DNA from: Inonotus obliquus
Lineage: Eukaryota; Basidiomycota; Agaricomycetes; Hymenochaetales; Hymenochaetaceae
Assembly: GCA_032164295.1 (NCBI GenBank)
Contig: JAJHTX010000007.1
Coordinates: 768,501 to 832,500 of the forward strand
Direction: 5' to 3'
Length of the DNA: 64,000 bases
The notes beneath the pieces were generated by a model that was not told the origin of the DNA, did no database searches, and saw only the letters and a list, made by a program, of their open reading frames with translations. Every line of letters begins with the position of its first letter. The stretch's first letter is position 1. Made by a program: the position numbers and the translations under genes. Below, in pieces: positions 1 to 11,998 of the stretch.

Positions 1-870
1 TTGCTTCTGAGCGTAGCTATTCTTGGTATGGAAAATTTCCGGAGCTATTGAGTAACTGGAGCTCATACGGGACTCAGTGTTGTCCGTGATCTTAACGATC
101 CAAGCCTTCTCTCTGGATACATTTGCCGATCAGCCGAAATTGATTGGTATTACGACTGCGACGCTCGCAACAAGTTTTGTCACCGATCTGGTGATTGCCG
201 CATCACTCACATATTATTTACATCATCTACGAAATACGTTTTCGTCAAATACGCTCATTAATGGGTTAATTGCGTATTCACTGGAGACAGGCGCGATCAC
301 TACGTGGGATACTCGACTTTCTATGGTTTGCTACGATGTGACTAACAACTTGTTCCCCTAGCGTTGTTGGAGTCGCGACACTGGCCTCTGTAAGTTAAAT
401 CAACCGAGATAGCATGATATCCCGTCAACTGATGGAATAATAGTTCAATGTGCTACCCACAACGTTCATTTACATAGCGCTATATTTCGTCTTATCCAAG
501 CGTACGTGAAAATATTTTCCTTGTGGGCACCATCCTTAAACTATGGAACCTTCCTTAGTCTACAGTAATTCACTGCTTGCGACACTGAACACCCGACGCA
601 ATGTTCGCGGGAGGGGGACAGATAGGGAGCCGGGCACACACGGGGAATTCACTATTGTGCACTCCAATGGGCACATACAAACAACACAGAGTATATTTGG
701 TCAGGTAGACTGGTCCAAGGTAACTTATGCATTTGTTTATGTTGCGGCGATTGAGCTGACATGCTTTGACTTGTTCTACAGCAACCAGCAGATATTGAAG
801 TGAATGTTCTTAAGGAGGTTTGCTCTGACGTACGTCCCGATGACTTTTTCTTTCTCATCAGAACAAGTAG
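1..870 (+). CDS. DUF6534-type multi-pass membrane protein, 5' end outside the window
   Basis: Only the 3' part is present. An exon reaching to about 311 encodes a hydrophobic stretch containing SFVTDLVIAASLTYYLHHLR and then LINGLIAYSLETGAIT. This is the signature layout of the basidiomycete DUF6534 family, in which a transmembrane helix with Asp is followed by a tyrosine-rich helix end and an LIN.L..Y segment. Further exons after acceptors near 361, 441, 540 and 782 give TTFIYIALYFVLSK, the usual last helix, then a hydrophilic tail starting NSLLATLNTRR. The last intron (830-861) leads to a stop at 868-870; reading through it instead would extend the protein to about 1057. Function of the family is unknown. 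These proteins are plasma-membrane-like and are expanded in mushroom genomes. The family is recognised from motif memory; the exact 5' exon at the window edge is not resolved. Confidence 0.7.
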
Positions 871-1557
871 AGAATCTGATGCAATCGTCTTCCATCTCCA
901 GCGCCAACAAGCCAAGTCCGTGGATAGTCCAGACTCGGACTGCAAATATTCCCAGTTCTCACAAGATCGGGAAGCTCACGGAGGATCAACGGAGGAGGCT
1001 GGTGCCGTGACTGACCGAAATGGTTTACGACCCCCAGAACGTGTTGCTTGGTTTTAGGCTTTCCGAGTCATTAATTTCTTCTGTCATCAAAGCTTGTCCT
1101 TTCCTTGTCTCTTGTTCTATAGCGAATATGATATGGACCTCTGCAATATGCTGTCGTCGTTATACGATGCTATCCTCGCTCCTTCCTACTTTCCATCCTT
1201 CCAGCTCGAACGATATTTTGAGTTTTTGTTATTGCTTTCAATTATGTATCTATGGGTAGAGCGGTTTTCGCTATTTTGTTTGAGCCTTTGAGGCCGGCCT
1301 TGTCATCACAAGTCTTATAATGTTTTCGATGCTGTTTTGCTACGGTATACAAATAGTGTATTCAATTCAATCTTTACCCTGACTGAGAGCTTGATTGGCC
1401 ATTAACCGCTCGTCAAATAAATTATAATACAATAATTGAATAAATGTCTGAAATGTCTGACCAAGCATGTCTGAATGCACGTGATTCTGAGCTGCGTTAC
1501 GTCACGCGATATTTGACTTGCAGAGCGTCACCTCATCTCACACTGCTCACAACCGCG
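871..1557. other. Intergenic region between DUF6534 gene and FEN1
   Basis: About 690 bases with no coding segment I can support. It holds the 3' flank of the upstream gene, including a T-rich stretch at 1180-1290, and the promoter side of FEN1, with an AT-rich patch around 1410-1445. Short open frames here lack domains and splice partners. Confidence 0.5.
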
Positions 1558-3226
1558 ATGGGTATCAAAGGCCTGACTGCTCTTATTGCCACTGAGGCAC
1601 CAAAAGCTATTCAAGTAAGTACTTGTCCACTCTATCTTCAAGGCAAGAAATGATTGACTGGCTACTGCCGTAGGAACATGATATCAAGACTTTGTTCGGG
1701 CGGAAAGTAGCCATCGACGCGTCGATGTCTATATATCAATTCCTCATCGCCGTACGACAGAAGGACGGAGAGCTCTTGACAAACGAATCTGGAGAAACAA
1801 CAAGTCATCTTATGGGCTTTTTCTATCGCACTATTCGGATTGTCGAGAACGGGATTAAGCCTGCCTATATCTTTGATGGGAAACCACCGGAATTGAAATC
1901 GGGTGTTGTAAGTATCTTGACATGATCTCTGCCCAAGTTATCAAGTAGTCTCACAATATCCCTCACTAGCTCGCGAAACGATTTGAGCGAAGAGAAGAGG
2001 CGAAGGAGGAAGGCGAAGAAGCAAAGGAGGTCGGTACAACCGAAGACATGGAGCGGTTTACAAGACGACAAGTCAAAGTAACGAAAGAGCATAATGAGGA
2101 GTGCCGTAAGCTGCTTGGACTAATGGGAATACCTGTTGTCATCGTAAGTCGCGATCTATCTTCGGATTTGCTGGTCCCTTAGTGGCTTCCTTAGGCGCCG
2201 TCGGAGGCAGAAGCTCAATGTGCGGAACTTGCGCGCGGAGGAAAGGTATGTAACAAGAGATAACCTGGAAGTATGGAGCTCTGCTGATAATCAAAATTAT
2301 AGGTCTACGCAGCAGGGTCGGAGGATATGGATACTCTCACATTTTCGACTCCGGTTCTCTATCGACATCTCACATTCTCCGAGGCTAAGAAGCAGCCCAT
2401 CAGCGAGATCAATCTAGATAAAGCGCTTGAAGGGCTTGACATGAATATGTCTCAGGTGGGTATACTTCCTTGACGTGTTCCGACATGCTATGCTCACCGT
2501 CATCGAAGTTTATTGATCTTTGCATCCTCCTCGGATGCGATTACCTTGAGCCAATAAAGGGTGTTGGTCCAAAATCTGCCCTGAAGCTCATCCGAGAACA
2601 TGGGGACCTAGGTGCAGTTGTAGAGCATCTGCGACAAAAGTAAGGCATTTCTTCTATATCCGTACAGTCTAGCCTAGTGGTCTGAACATCACAATGGTAG
2701 GGTGGCAGCGAAGGAGGAAGCTGCAGAGGACGGAAAGAAGAAGAAGGGTGGGATACAAATACCGGATGAATGGCCTTGGGAAGAAGCTAAGAAGGTATTC
2801 GAGAAACCTGACGTTCTACCAGCCGACCAAGTAGAGCTCGAGTGGAAGGCTCCTGATGTTGAAGGATTGGTTCAGTTCCTTGTCGTTGAAAAGGGGTTCA
2901 AGTGAGTTCTGTGGCTTCATTTGAAATGATTGTGTTTACTCACATTCTACGTTCACGCTTAGCGAGGAGCGAGTACGGAAAGGAGCGGAGAAGCTCGCGA
3001 AATTCTTGAACGCTAAGCAGCAAGGTCGACTCGACGGTTTCTTCACTGTGCAGCAAAAGCCACCCGCTCAGAAAGCTGACAAGAAGTCCAAAGATTCAGG
3101 GAAAGGGAAAGGCGCGAAGCGGAAGGTATGTCACCGTCTTATAGCCATGGTCGTCTCTCACTTAAGCGTACTGCATTCAAGGGTGACGAGGGGGATGTTC
3201 GCTCAGGGAAGAAAAAGAAGACCTAA
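1558..3226 (+). CDS. FEN1: Flap endonuclease 1 (FEN1/Rad27)
   Basis: Structure-specific 5' nuclease that removes RNA/DNA flaps in Okazaki-fragment maturation and long-patch base excision repair in the nucleus. The first exon (1558-1614) encodes [19 protein letters not shown], the canonical N-terminus that is threaded into the active site, so the start is secure. The metal-binding acids are all visible: [41 protein letters not shown] and [14 protein letters not shown], the last also being the helix-hairpin-helix. The PCNA-interacting motif QGRLDGFF lies in the exon near 3020-3060, followed by a lysine-rich tail. At least eight introns interrupt the gene. The last exon (3182-3226) encodes [14 protein letters not shown] and the stop. 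Length and domain order match the family. It is followed by a 1.2-kb stretch with no firm gene. Confidence 0.97.
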
Positions 3227-4415
3227 TGACAATTTTATTTGTTCTTGCGTACGTTTCCCGCTTCCTTGCCACTTTAGTCTCACTTCGTCTACGACGCACA
3301 TCAGACTACGCTATCCTATCGTCTAGACTACTGTACAATAATAACAGCACCCGCAAAACTCGAACCGGATACTATGTGACACCAAGAATTTGCATACTGC
3401 GAACGTACAGCTTGACGTTGCCTGACAGGCCTAACCTGATGTCTCCCATAAAACTATCCGCTTCATCGTCTTCTCTCGAATCAGGGTCAAAACACCATGG
3501 CCACCAAGACAGGATGCGGCCCCTCAGTGTACTTGTAACAGAGTATAATTATGCATTGTTTACGATACAGTACGGAGCCTAGTAAGGATTCTCGAGACTA
3601 CAACATCATCGCAATTGAACGCATTCAAGAATAAGAAAACATCCAAAGATAGGTGCAAAAAAAGCAGAACGGAACCGCATCTATCGCTACAATTGCATAT
3701 TGGCTTGCCGTAAAAGCGATGACAACAACGTATTGAGTCGGTACTCTTGAAGGAGTGAGATTATGCCATTTGTTCACCTCCACTGCTCTCCACCCCGCTT
3801 TCCCTGCATGAAGATCAAACATTAGCCACCGAGAACAAGAGCTGAAGAGATGATACCTTTGAGGGGGATTCACAGGTTCTGCGAAGTCCATCTCGCTCAT
3901 CGTACAGTTACTCGATGGTGTTCTGTAACTTGTTCCTCTCCAGCTTCTTTCATATTGCATAGTAGTCGGCTGCCGAGAAGAGAGAGAAAAGCCGGGTTTC
4001 CAAGTTGGGTCAGAATTCCGGCCAGGAGGTCGTTTGAGGGCTTCAATCTGAACTGTTCACTCCAGATAATGTTCAAAATTCTCAGTGTCACACCTTTACT
4101 AAGCCCTGTGCTGCGTAATGTTTTGGAGGTTTTGGAGGATCGTTACGGATAGGGTAAGACCTTATTTGGCGTGACAACCAACAGACTCGGACTAGAAAAC
4201 GACTACGTGAAGTCTGTCAGCCCACTGTATGCGCATTGGAAGTTATAGTCGGAAGGTAAGTAGATAGCAGAGACTCCGAGAGCCAGATTGTAGATGAGAA
4301 CTTGAGATAAAGAAGAAAATGTAGTGAGATCTGCCTCTTCTCTACTCTTCTCTCCATCATGTAATCCCCACGAACCTTCTTGATCCCCTCCAAACATACC
4401 CGCCATTCCTCAATA
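3227..4415. other. Region without a firm gene; possible small spliced gene on the minus strand
   Basis: About 1.2 kb between the tails of FEN1 and the next gene. The best candidate is on the minus strand. An open stretch at 4091-3900 contains KPSNDLLAGILTQLGNPAFL. Below it, a segment with MSEMDFAEPVNPPQ ends at a good donor, and a short last exon after a CATGCAG acceptor stops at 3761 (ESSGGEQMA). The frames do not join into one convincing protein and I do not recognise a family. It could equally be 3'-untranslated sequence of the two flanking convergent genes. Confidence 0.25.
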
Positions 4416-6494
4416 TCAAAGATCTTCATCCCTCCCACTCCAACTCGCCTTCACCCATCCACCATCTCTCGACTCAGTCTCATCAACCTGACTAACCTCC
4501 TCCCACTCAAATTCTTCACTCCCTCCTCCTAAATCACCCTCATTCCTCCTGACATATGCGTCAATTTCCGAAGTAACGTATAAATCATCTTCGTCTATCT
4601 CGGCGCTCTGTTGCGCTTGCTCTGCCGCACCTCGAGGGATAGCTCCAGAAGTAGATATAGTTGGTCGAGTAGGTACGTCCCGAACGTTGATTACCGCAAT
4701 ATCAGACGATTCATCTTCTATATGAACGACCAACTCGAATAATAGAGCACCACGTCGTTGATCGAGTGGTCGTTTATCCTCCAAGTCACGGATACCATTA
4801 TAGTCACCCGGAGCGAGGTAGAAACAGGGTGAAAGTTTCACTGAGGAGGAGGGACTGGGTCTTGAAGACGTAATCGGCCGTAGTCTTGCGCGTGGTAAGA
4901 ATAACTCAACGGGTGCATCGTTCAAAGTCGAAGTCGAAGTCGAAGTCGAAGTCGATCCTTGCTTTATGATCTTCACGCGTGCATCAACGAGAGGCGCAGG
5001 TGAATCGTCAGCATCTGCATCTGGACCATCAAGAATTTCAAGCTTGAGAGAGTTTGTATCGACTTCAAGACGCCATGCTCGACGTGCTGCGATGAATTCC
5101 ACTGGAACAGCTGTAGACCTCGAGACTAGCGCAGGTTTTCGTCCAGGTTGAACATTCCACTTCATTTCGAGGTCTACTGCTGATAAAGGCTGTGCGAGAC
5201 GTGTTGCGAAATGTGGGATATCAATCAAGGCGGTAAAACCTAGATTAGGGGAGTGTGAGCCTTGGGTCGACGGATTGGACTGTGTGCTGCCGAGATGAGA
5301 TATAGAAATCTCATAATCGAACGTCTGTTGGCCTTCTTTGGACTGAGATTGGGCGACTACGGGACGGAGAATTTGGAAAAGCTTATTTCCCTCGCTCTCA
5401 TCAGACCGTCGTAAACAGGCCGTGCGAACCACGTTCATACAAATCCCCATCCTCCCATACACCGCAACGTTCTCCTGCCAATTATCAATGAGATAAAGCA
5501 CCATCTCAAGTCCAAAACCATCCACCGCATCCCAGTCTGGTTCGCAGCACATAATTTCGTACATGAGCGGCGACACCCCCAAATGATCCATCGGCTCGCT
5601 CAGAATGTCGCGAAATGGTATACCAAGGTTCGTGGTTTGGGCTGAATTCTTGCAATCGTCGAGAATACTGACACGTTCTACGGCGGTGTCCGATTCGGAT
5701 AGGATGGTGGATAGGATCAATTCTCGTAGGGAATTACGGGCGGACATATCCGTTCGGATGTATTGCGCTGGCACGTTATCACTGGCACCCTCCAACTCCA
5801 ATTCCCTCATCAGTGCAATCAGTCGGTCACGATGTGTTTCTGGAGGTTCACGCGAAGATGCTTGACTCTGATGGTACTGGCCCTCTTCCCGGTTGTCAGC
5901 GTGCAAAGGGAAGGACGAAGCGAGCGGCGTATGGACACTATGAAAGTAAATAATCAAATCAATCACAATCAAATGTGACATAGAAAGGCGTTCCTCACAT
6001 ATCGTCTTGACCATCCAATTCATGCTCATTCCGAGTCCGAGAAACGCCAGAACCATCCTGCTGTAAACCGTACTGAGGTGAAGGCGGTGTACTCGATTGA
6101 AGTCGCTGCGGACGTTGTCCAGAGAAACTCGTATCAGAATCCCTCATCAGTGCACTTAGCCGGTCACGATGATTTTGTAGAAGTTCACGCGAAGCCGTCT
6201 GTCTCTGATGATACAGATCCTCTTCCCAACTATTAGCAAGCGGCGTACGGACTCGGTCCAACTCGGAGTCACTTTGAAAAATGAAAGTAAACAAGTCAAA
6301 TGAATCCCAATCAAACATCATACAAAAACGTCATACAGAAACAGAAAGACGTTCCTCACTCACATATCATCCCGTTCTCGTTCTCGTTCTCGTTCACCCA
6401 AATGCCCGAGTAAAGCCAGGGGCGTACTCGATAGAAACAGCTGCGTACGTCGTCCAGAGAAATCCATATCAGTACCAGTACCAGTGGGAGACAT
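4416..6494 (-). CDS. Unrecognised fungal protein with a duplicated N-terminal module
   Basis: Three exons (6494-6364, 6271-5999, 5937-4416) close in phase to 641 residues. The start is MSPTGTGTDMDFSGRR. I do not recognise the family. The N-terminal 190 residues are hydrophilic and carry two copies of a module, VRTPLAN...HRDRLSALMR and VHTPLAS...HRDRLIALMR, created by a duplication that included an intron. The middle (about 190-340) looks globular, with helical, hydrophobic segments such as GFGLEMVLYLIDNWQENVAV and GRMGICMNVVRTACL. It also contains a repeated ST run encoded by a GTCGAA hexanucleotide repeat, and beta-rich stretches (ALLFELVVHIEDES). The C-terminus is acidic and ends WSGRDEDL. 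No signal peptide or membrane segment is evident. The splice model is strongly supported by phase closure and by the matching intron sequences; function is unknown. Confidence 0.75.
4925..4955. repeat. Hexanucleotide simple repeat (GTCGAA)n in coding sequence
   Basis: About five tandem GTCGAA units on the plus strand. On the minus coding strand they encode an alternating Ser-Thr run in the unrecognised protein at 4416-6494. The repeat length is a multiple of three, so copy-number change would keep the frame. Confidence 0.85.
5800..6480 (-). repeat. Tandem segmental duplication, unit about 338 bp, containing an intron
   Basis: Two adjacent units span the first two introns of the 4416-6494 gene. 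The block starting CCCTCATCAGTGCA occurs at 6141 and again at 5803, an offset of 338 bases. Each block is followed by matching GGTCACGATG and GTTCACGCGAAG segments, then by a similar intron (donor side GAGGAACG, acceptor side TTTACTTTCA) and a matching downstream exon piece (FSGRRTQ...SSTP versus FSGQRPQ...SSTP). The copies have diverged by substitutions and small indels. Boundaries are approximate. Confidence 0.8.
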
Positions 6495-7568
6495 GATGGT
6501 TCACAACAAGGAAGTCTGAAGCGCCCTATGGCAAAGGCCCAAGGACCAAGCGCCTAAAGGCCAAAGGCAATGCTATCCGCAAACTGATGCATAGCATAGA
6601 GTCACAGACGCCCATCGTTTATTAAGCAAACCCCTTGCATCATTGCATCACCGCCATCTGATACATACGTCTCTGTAGCAATAGAGATCCAAGCCGTGGA
6701 CTTGAATAGCCATCCGGAATTAACGGTGTCGCGCATTATGCAGTATTCCAGATCATGGTAGGGAATTAACTTGCCTTCATGGTCGCCATTAGCGATGCAA
6801 TTATATACGCTGACGTAAGCAAATCAAATGACTAAACTAAATAAGGGAATTTTTGGTGTATAACCTACCTTTTTTTTCAAACACGACCACGACAGAGATA
6901 AATGATCATAGGGGCACAGCCCGCAATAGCATCAATTCAGTCGTAGTCGTAAAACATCCAGGACATGATACTGTACAATGACGTTAACCGTAATAATAAC
7001 AGTAAAGTCATCAGCGGTTCGTAAGTAAAGTGGAAAAAAAGAAACGAGAAAGAAAATAGTGGACCTGAACAGAAACGTGGGGAAGGGGGAAGGGGGGAGA
7101 GTAGACGATGGGAAGAAATAAGCGGGAGGAAGAAAAAAGAGAAAAGAACTGAGAGAAACTTTTTAAAACATCTCGGGAGTCGTACGGGGGAAGATGAACA
7201 GTAAGTAAGTAGTCGTTAACTTGAACAAGCGTGCAACATCATGCAATACAGCAGTAGCAGTAGCGATAGCAGGATAGCACAATCGGCAATAGTCGATAGA
7301 ATATAACACAGGCCGGGTTGGATAGGATGGGTTCGATGGCGATGGGATAGGGGGTGGATAAAAAAATGAGACCAATAACAATCTACAGTGAAATAATTAT
7401 CCGGTGATGGGAGCAATCAACAACAGTAAAATGCAAACAATGGATAAAGAAGAAAGTCGGGGGATAAGGGTGGGGGGAACTGAGGGTAGTCAAATAAACA
7501 CAAACAGGGGTAGGGGAAGAGGAAAAAAAACTGAAACACAAGTTTGATAATTTGACAACAATAACGTT
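6495..7568. other. Intergenic region, no gene seen
   Basis: About 1.07 kb between the start of the unrecognised gene (4416-6494) and the end of the kinase gene. It lies 5' of the first and 3' of the second. From about 7020 to 7550 the plus strand is strongly purine-rich (runs of G and A), which I read as the kinase 3' flank. Open frames here are short and low in complexity. Confidence 0.55.
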
Positions 7569-10500
7569 TTATACAGACACCTCCAATTGCTGTTGCTGTT
7601 GCTGTCGCAATTGTTGTTGTTGGCGACGTACAACAGATTTGCCACTCACAATGGCTTTAAACGCTTTACGCACGGCATTGACAGATTTACTCGCGTCCTT
7701 CGTGAACGACGCACTATGCGAGAACGACATTGACGACATCATTCCAAAGTCATCGGTTCCGGGTTTGTTCATAGGTTGGGACCTCGTCAAGTCATCACTG
7801 TAGCTCTGCTGATGCGAAACTCGACTTGGACGAGTACCGAACAGCCTACTCGTTTTCTTACTCGCGGATGGAGGAACTGAAGGCTCCTGTGGGGCTTGCA
7901 CCGGAGTAGGCGAAGATATCTGAGACTTCGAAATACGTCTAGCGCGTTTGGCTCCTCCTGTCTTTGGCAACGGAATAAAACTAGGCGGGCAGTTCTCCTG
8001 CTTACTTTGAGGCCTAGAGTAGAGAATTGGGGACGAATTGCTTTCGCGCAAGACGGTCGAGATACCGGAAGACTTGGTCGGATTGAGCGAGGATGAAAGA
8101 CGGATTTGTCCCTGCGGCCGAGGAGATGCAGGGGACGTCGGAATAACACCTGTCGGAGGTGTCGATCCTGAAGGTCGTGCAATGAAAACACTCCGATCAA
8201 GCAACTCGGATAGGTTCGGCCTCGACTCTTCCTCTGCGAAACAAAACATAAACATAAAAATTGAAAAACGAACTAGAGAACGAACATACGCTTCTCCAAA
8301 GCCTTCTGCAATTGGCTCAATGGACTAATAGGCCTGACTAAACTCGTCAAGTTTCCAGCAGACTTTGACTTTTCCTTCCGCCTCGACGGTGTGCCATCAG
8401 TCAAATCTATTTCGGGTTTTGCCACCTGACTCGGACCCGAAGAAATAGTCGCACGTCGACCTTTATGCGGGCTCCTAGGACTACCAAAGCCTTCCCTTGA
8501 CGGAAGCGGGAGCTGCATCTTCGCGTCTAGAATAGCGTTGGGAGGAGTCTTCCGTCCCGAAGGACTAACCGGTGGTGGCGAAATCGGTTCCGGTTCTTGG
8601 AAGATCTGGTCAGCCGGAAGAATCTTCCGCTGCGTGCGTGTCCGTGCTACTTGCGCCCGCGAGGCTGGAGGAGCGGGAAGAGGTGTTGGAGCTGTGATAC
8701 TCGACGATGCGAAGTTCTCCTTCGCTTCTTTAACCACCTCTGTTCCAAAAACCACTTTTAGAACTGTTTTACGAAAAGTTTAGATCGCACTTACGTTCGA
8801 CACTGCGAATCCATTGTGATAAACGATCAGCCTTATTATCAGCGACGACTTGGTCAGGATGTAAGGGATGTCGAGAAAGTGACAAAGACGTCTCGGCTGG
8901 TGAAGAGGAGAAAGAGGGATAAATACTACAAAGTTGCCGCTTGGATTGTGCTGACCTTCACGGAAGAACGAGACATTCTCCCAAGATTCTCCAAGCGAAA
9001 ATTCTGTTCCCAACTCGGTCGAAGTACGCTTTGCAGGTTTCCGTGTATTCATTCTCCCTGTGGATAGCTTGTACAAGCCGAAAGTCTTGTCTGTATATGC
9101 TAATCAGCTCATAAAACTCAACCAATGGTGATGAACGAGCCTACCAATAGATGCCTTGAATCCGTGCTTGAACAAGCTCGGGCTTGCCTGGTGTCTAGAG
9201 ACAGGGAGGGAATCTACCAGAACTGCCTTTGAGTCTAACGGCGGCCTCGTCAGTCCCAGAACTCATCGAAAAAAAAAGTGAAAACGTACCAGGCTCCTGT
9301 GCGTCCTCTTCAAGCACCCGCCTCTCAACAAGCGTACTCTTGAAATCCGTCATCAGTGTGAACGACGACGGAGTCGTGTTTCGCCGTCCAACGCTCCGTG
9401 TCGCCATGCTATAGTCCACACGCGTCACAGTAGAATATCCTCCAAGAGATGTACTCGTCATGCACTGCGATGAAGACTTTGGGGGAAGAGTGACTTCTTG
9501 TACGGCGTTTTGACCTTGCTCCGTCTCTTTAGGCGATCCTTGAAGCGATGGTTCGTCGTCCAAGCCTGCCTCTTCAGCCTCTTCTTCCTCAAGGAAGCGA
9601 TTACGTTCGAGCTGCTTGAGCCGCTCAAACGCCTTGACGCGATCATAACTACCACTGCCAAACTGCCTACCCTTTTCCGGAGCTCTGGATTTGCCTTTTT
9701 CGATCTGCGGACTCGTTGCAGGCCTTTTGGGTGTACCCATGTTGCGCACGCGGGATGTTGCATCAGTCAGTATCCCAGTTCGTCGATTCGAGTCCCTTGT
9801 CGGCGTCAGAGCGGACGGGTCTTTGACCTTTTTTCGATAAGGTGACATGTTCTCATCGAAGGCAGGCACAGGCTTGCGTTTCACGGGTGGCCGAGTCTTC
9901 TGCACACGAGGCGAGCGGTACGGAGACGATGGTATATTCTCTCGTCCACCCGCCGTCCGCGCTGACATAGGAGAACCCTCAATAGTTGGGAGAACATTCG
10001 CATATACACGACGGGGAGGGCGGGCGACAGTCCTGATTTTATCTGAAGCAAAACTTCAGGGTTATTGCAAATGCAAGAAAAGTGACCATCAACTCGCCTT
10101 CAGACATGTTGGACCTCCTTTCCGCGAGCGGCCGCTTATTTTCCTTATCCATGGGCGTCATCGGCTTCGCTTCCCCTTTCCTAACTCGAACTGGCGTTTT
10201 GCCCGGAGCCGGGGAAGACATTGTCATCAACGAGTTCTTTGTGCTGAGACCAGTCGTCTCGATAACTTCCATCCAGTATGGGTCCAGAATAGCTTCTGCA
10301 GCCGTACATCTGGCTTCCACACCGGGGGAAATCATTCTGCGAAGCAAGCGTTCGGCTCCCTTGGACATGGACCACGTACCAACCCATTTTCCTTTGGACT
10401 GGGTTATATGCGTGAATTCTAAGCCCCATCTTACGAAATCATTGGTAAGTGGGACTCACAGTACGTGCCCAATAACGCTCAAGGTCGGCGGGGGTGTTTA

Positions 10501-11998
10501 GTTTTTCTCCCTCGACGTGCTCGAATGGTGTCCGACCAACTAAAATCTCGAAGAAGGTGACACCGAGAGACCAGATGTCGGACTTTCGGGTATCATGAGT
10601 GTTTCCACGGGCGCGCTCTGGAGACAGATACTAAAGTAGTGTGCATCAGTCCCAATTGAAATGCGCATTTAAATAGAAATCAAATGAAATTGACCTCTGG
10701 AGTTCCGTAGGCCAAGTTGCTCATGAACGCCCGTTTTGATCCGGCTTCGTACTTTTCAGCGAATCCAAAATCGACGAACATGGGGACCTTTCGGGTTGAC
10801 AAGAGTATGTTTGCGGGCCTGGAGACATGAAAATGAGATTGATTCGTCGAAAAAATTGATACAGCATACTTTATGTCGTTATGTACGACTCCCCTTGTGT
10901 GGAGGAAATGGACGGCAGAGAGGAGGCTATGAAACCAATCTCGTGCTTTGACTTCAGGAACCTCTACCGGAATCAAATACGGGAGGTACTCCCTAGACAT
11001 GAAGAATTAGCATGCATATAACTTGGAATTAAGGTAGGATGAAGGGCGATGCGTCTGTACGCGCCTCTGGTTGTCACGAGATACCGTTCTTGTGACGAGA
11101 GGAAACGCGTTAGAAAAAAGAAGGATCCATCAAGATCCGAAGACAGCGGCCTATCGGAGATGTTCGATCGACATCCGCCCAGCTAAACACGTCCTGCCAG
11201 ACGTCAAACGTGGTATGGTACAGAAGCTGTCGTTCGCACAACACAGATTACGTAAAGAAGACTCACATTGTGATGATAGCAAAGGAAGGTGTGATGATAA
11301 ACGAGTGCAAGGGAATTATAGACGGATGAGGTTCCTCCTTCAGCGCACGTACAATCTTCATTTCGTTCCATCTATCCTTATTCCAGTAAAATATATACGC
11401 GCATACAGGATACACTTACAGTGACCGTACACGCTGAGCTGTGTTGGGCTTCTTCTCTCTGAACACTAGCTTAACAGCGACGCGTCGAGTTCGTTCGTCG
11501 CCGTGCCCCTGCGCCCGGTCTTCGTCATTCTTGGGCGAACAAAGCCAGACACATCCCCAGTTACCCGCACCGATCTACAACAAGTATAACAACGTATAGA
11601 CGCGTCAAAAAAAAAGGAAGAAACGAACCTCGCGAATGAACTGGTATCGTTGTGCGAGATTCGCGTCTGAGATGCTAAACACGTTCGTGTCGTTCTCTGA
11701 AGAGACACACGGTGAGGGGTGCTGGATGGTCATGGTCGCGTCGTCGTCGTCGTCGTCGAGTGGGTCGTGAGCCTTGATGACGGCTGCTCGTGGAAGGTGT
11801 AGACGACGGAGGAAGGGGAAGGGAGGGAGGGGCGGAGGCAGACGCGAAAGTTGAACCTGAAGAAACGCCAGAGTCACACGCGACTGTTTACATTCATCTC
11901 TTATGCCCTCTCCCAAACGGGGTCTGCCTCGTGTCCGCTTAGCCTTCGCCTACCACCTCCTTCTCCTCTAATCTTACCGATATCACATCAATAATCAT
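7569..11998 (-). CDS. Serine/threonine protein kinase with a long disordered, poly-Gln-ended tail
   Basis: Protein kinase with its domain at the N-terminal end. Exons in order show the Gly-loop region ([17 protein letters not shown] then [11 protein letters not shown]), the ATP lysine (RRVAVKLVF), and the catalytic loop VVHNDIKPANILL, where Asn replaces the usual HRD Arg. They continue with VDFGFAEKY (the DFG motif), [14 protein letters not shown], and [20 protein letters not shown]. The domain ends with [13 protein letters not shown] and a YWMEV element. After it come roughly 700 residues of low-complexity Ser/Pro/Arg/Lys sequence with many SP/TP sites, and a Q-rich end before LEVSV. The proposed first exon (11998-11978, MIIDVIS) joins in frame to [20 protein letters not shown]; an internal start is possible. 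It is not assigned to a named kinase. One gene is assumed across all exons; a split into two is less likely because the tail exons lack their own start and promoter gap. Confidence 0.78.

Noticed and set aside
3340..3440. CTCGAACC motif that could be a tRNA T-loop on the minus strand
   Set aside because: No matching acceptor stem, D-loop or anticodon arm at the right spacing.
7020..7560. Purine-rich stretch considered as a structural repeat or G-quadruplex locus
   Set aside because: Irregular A/G composition without a repeated unit; most simply a 3' flank.
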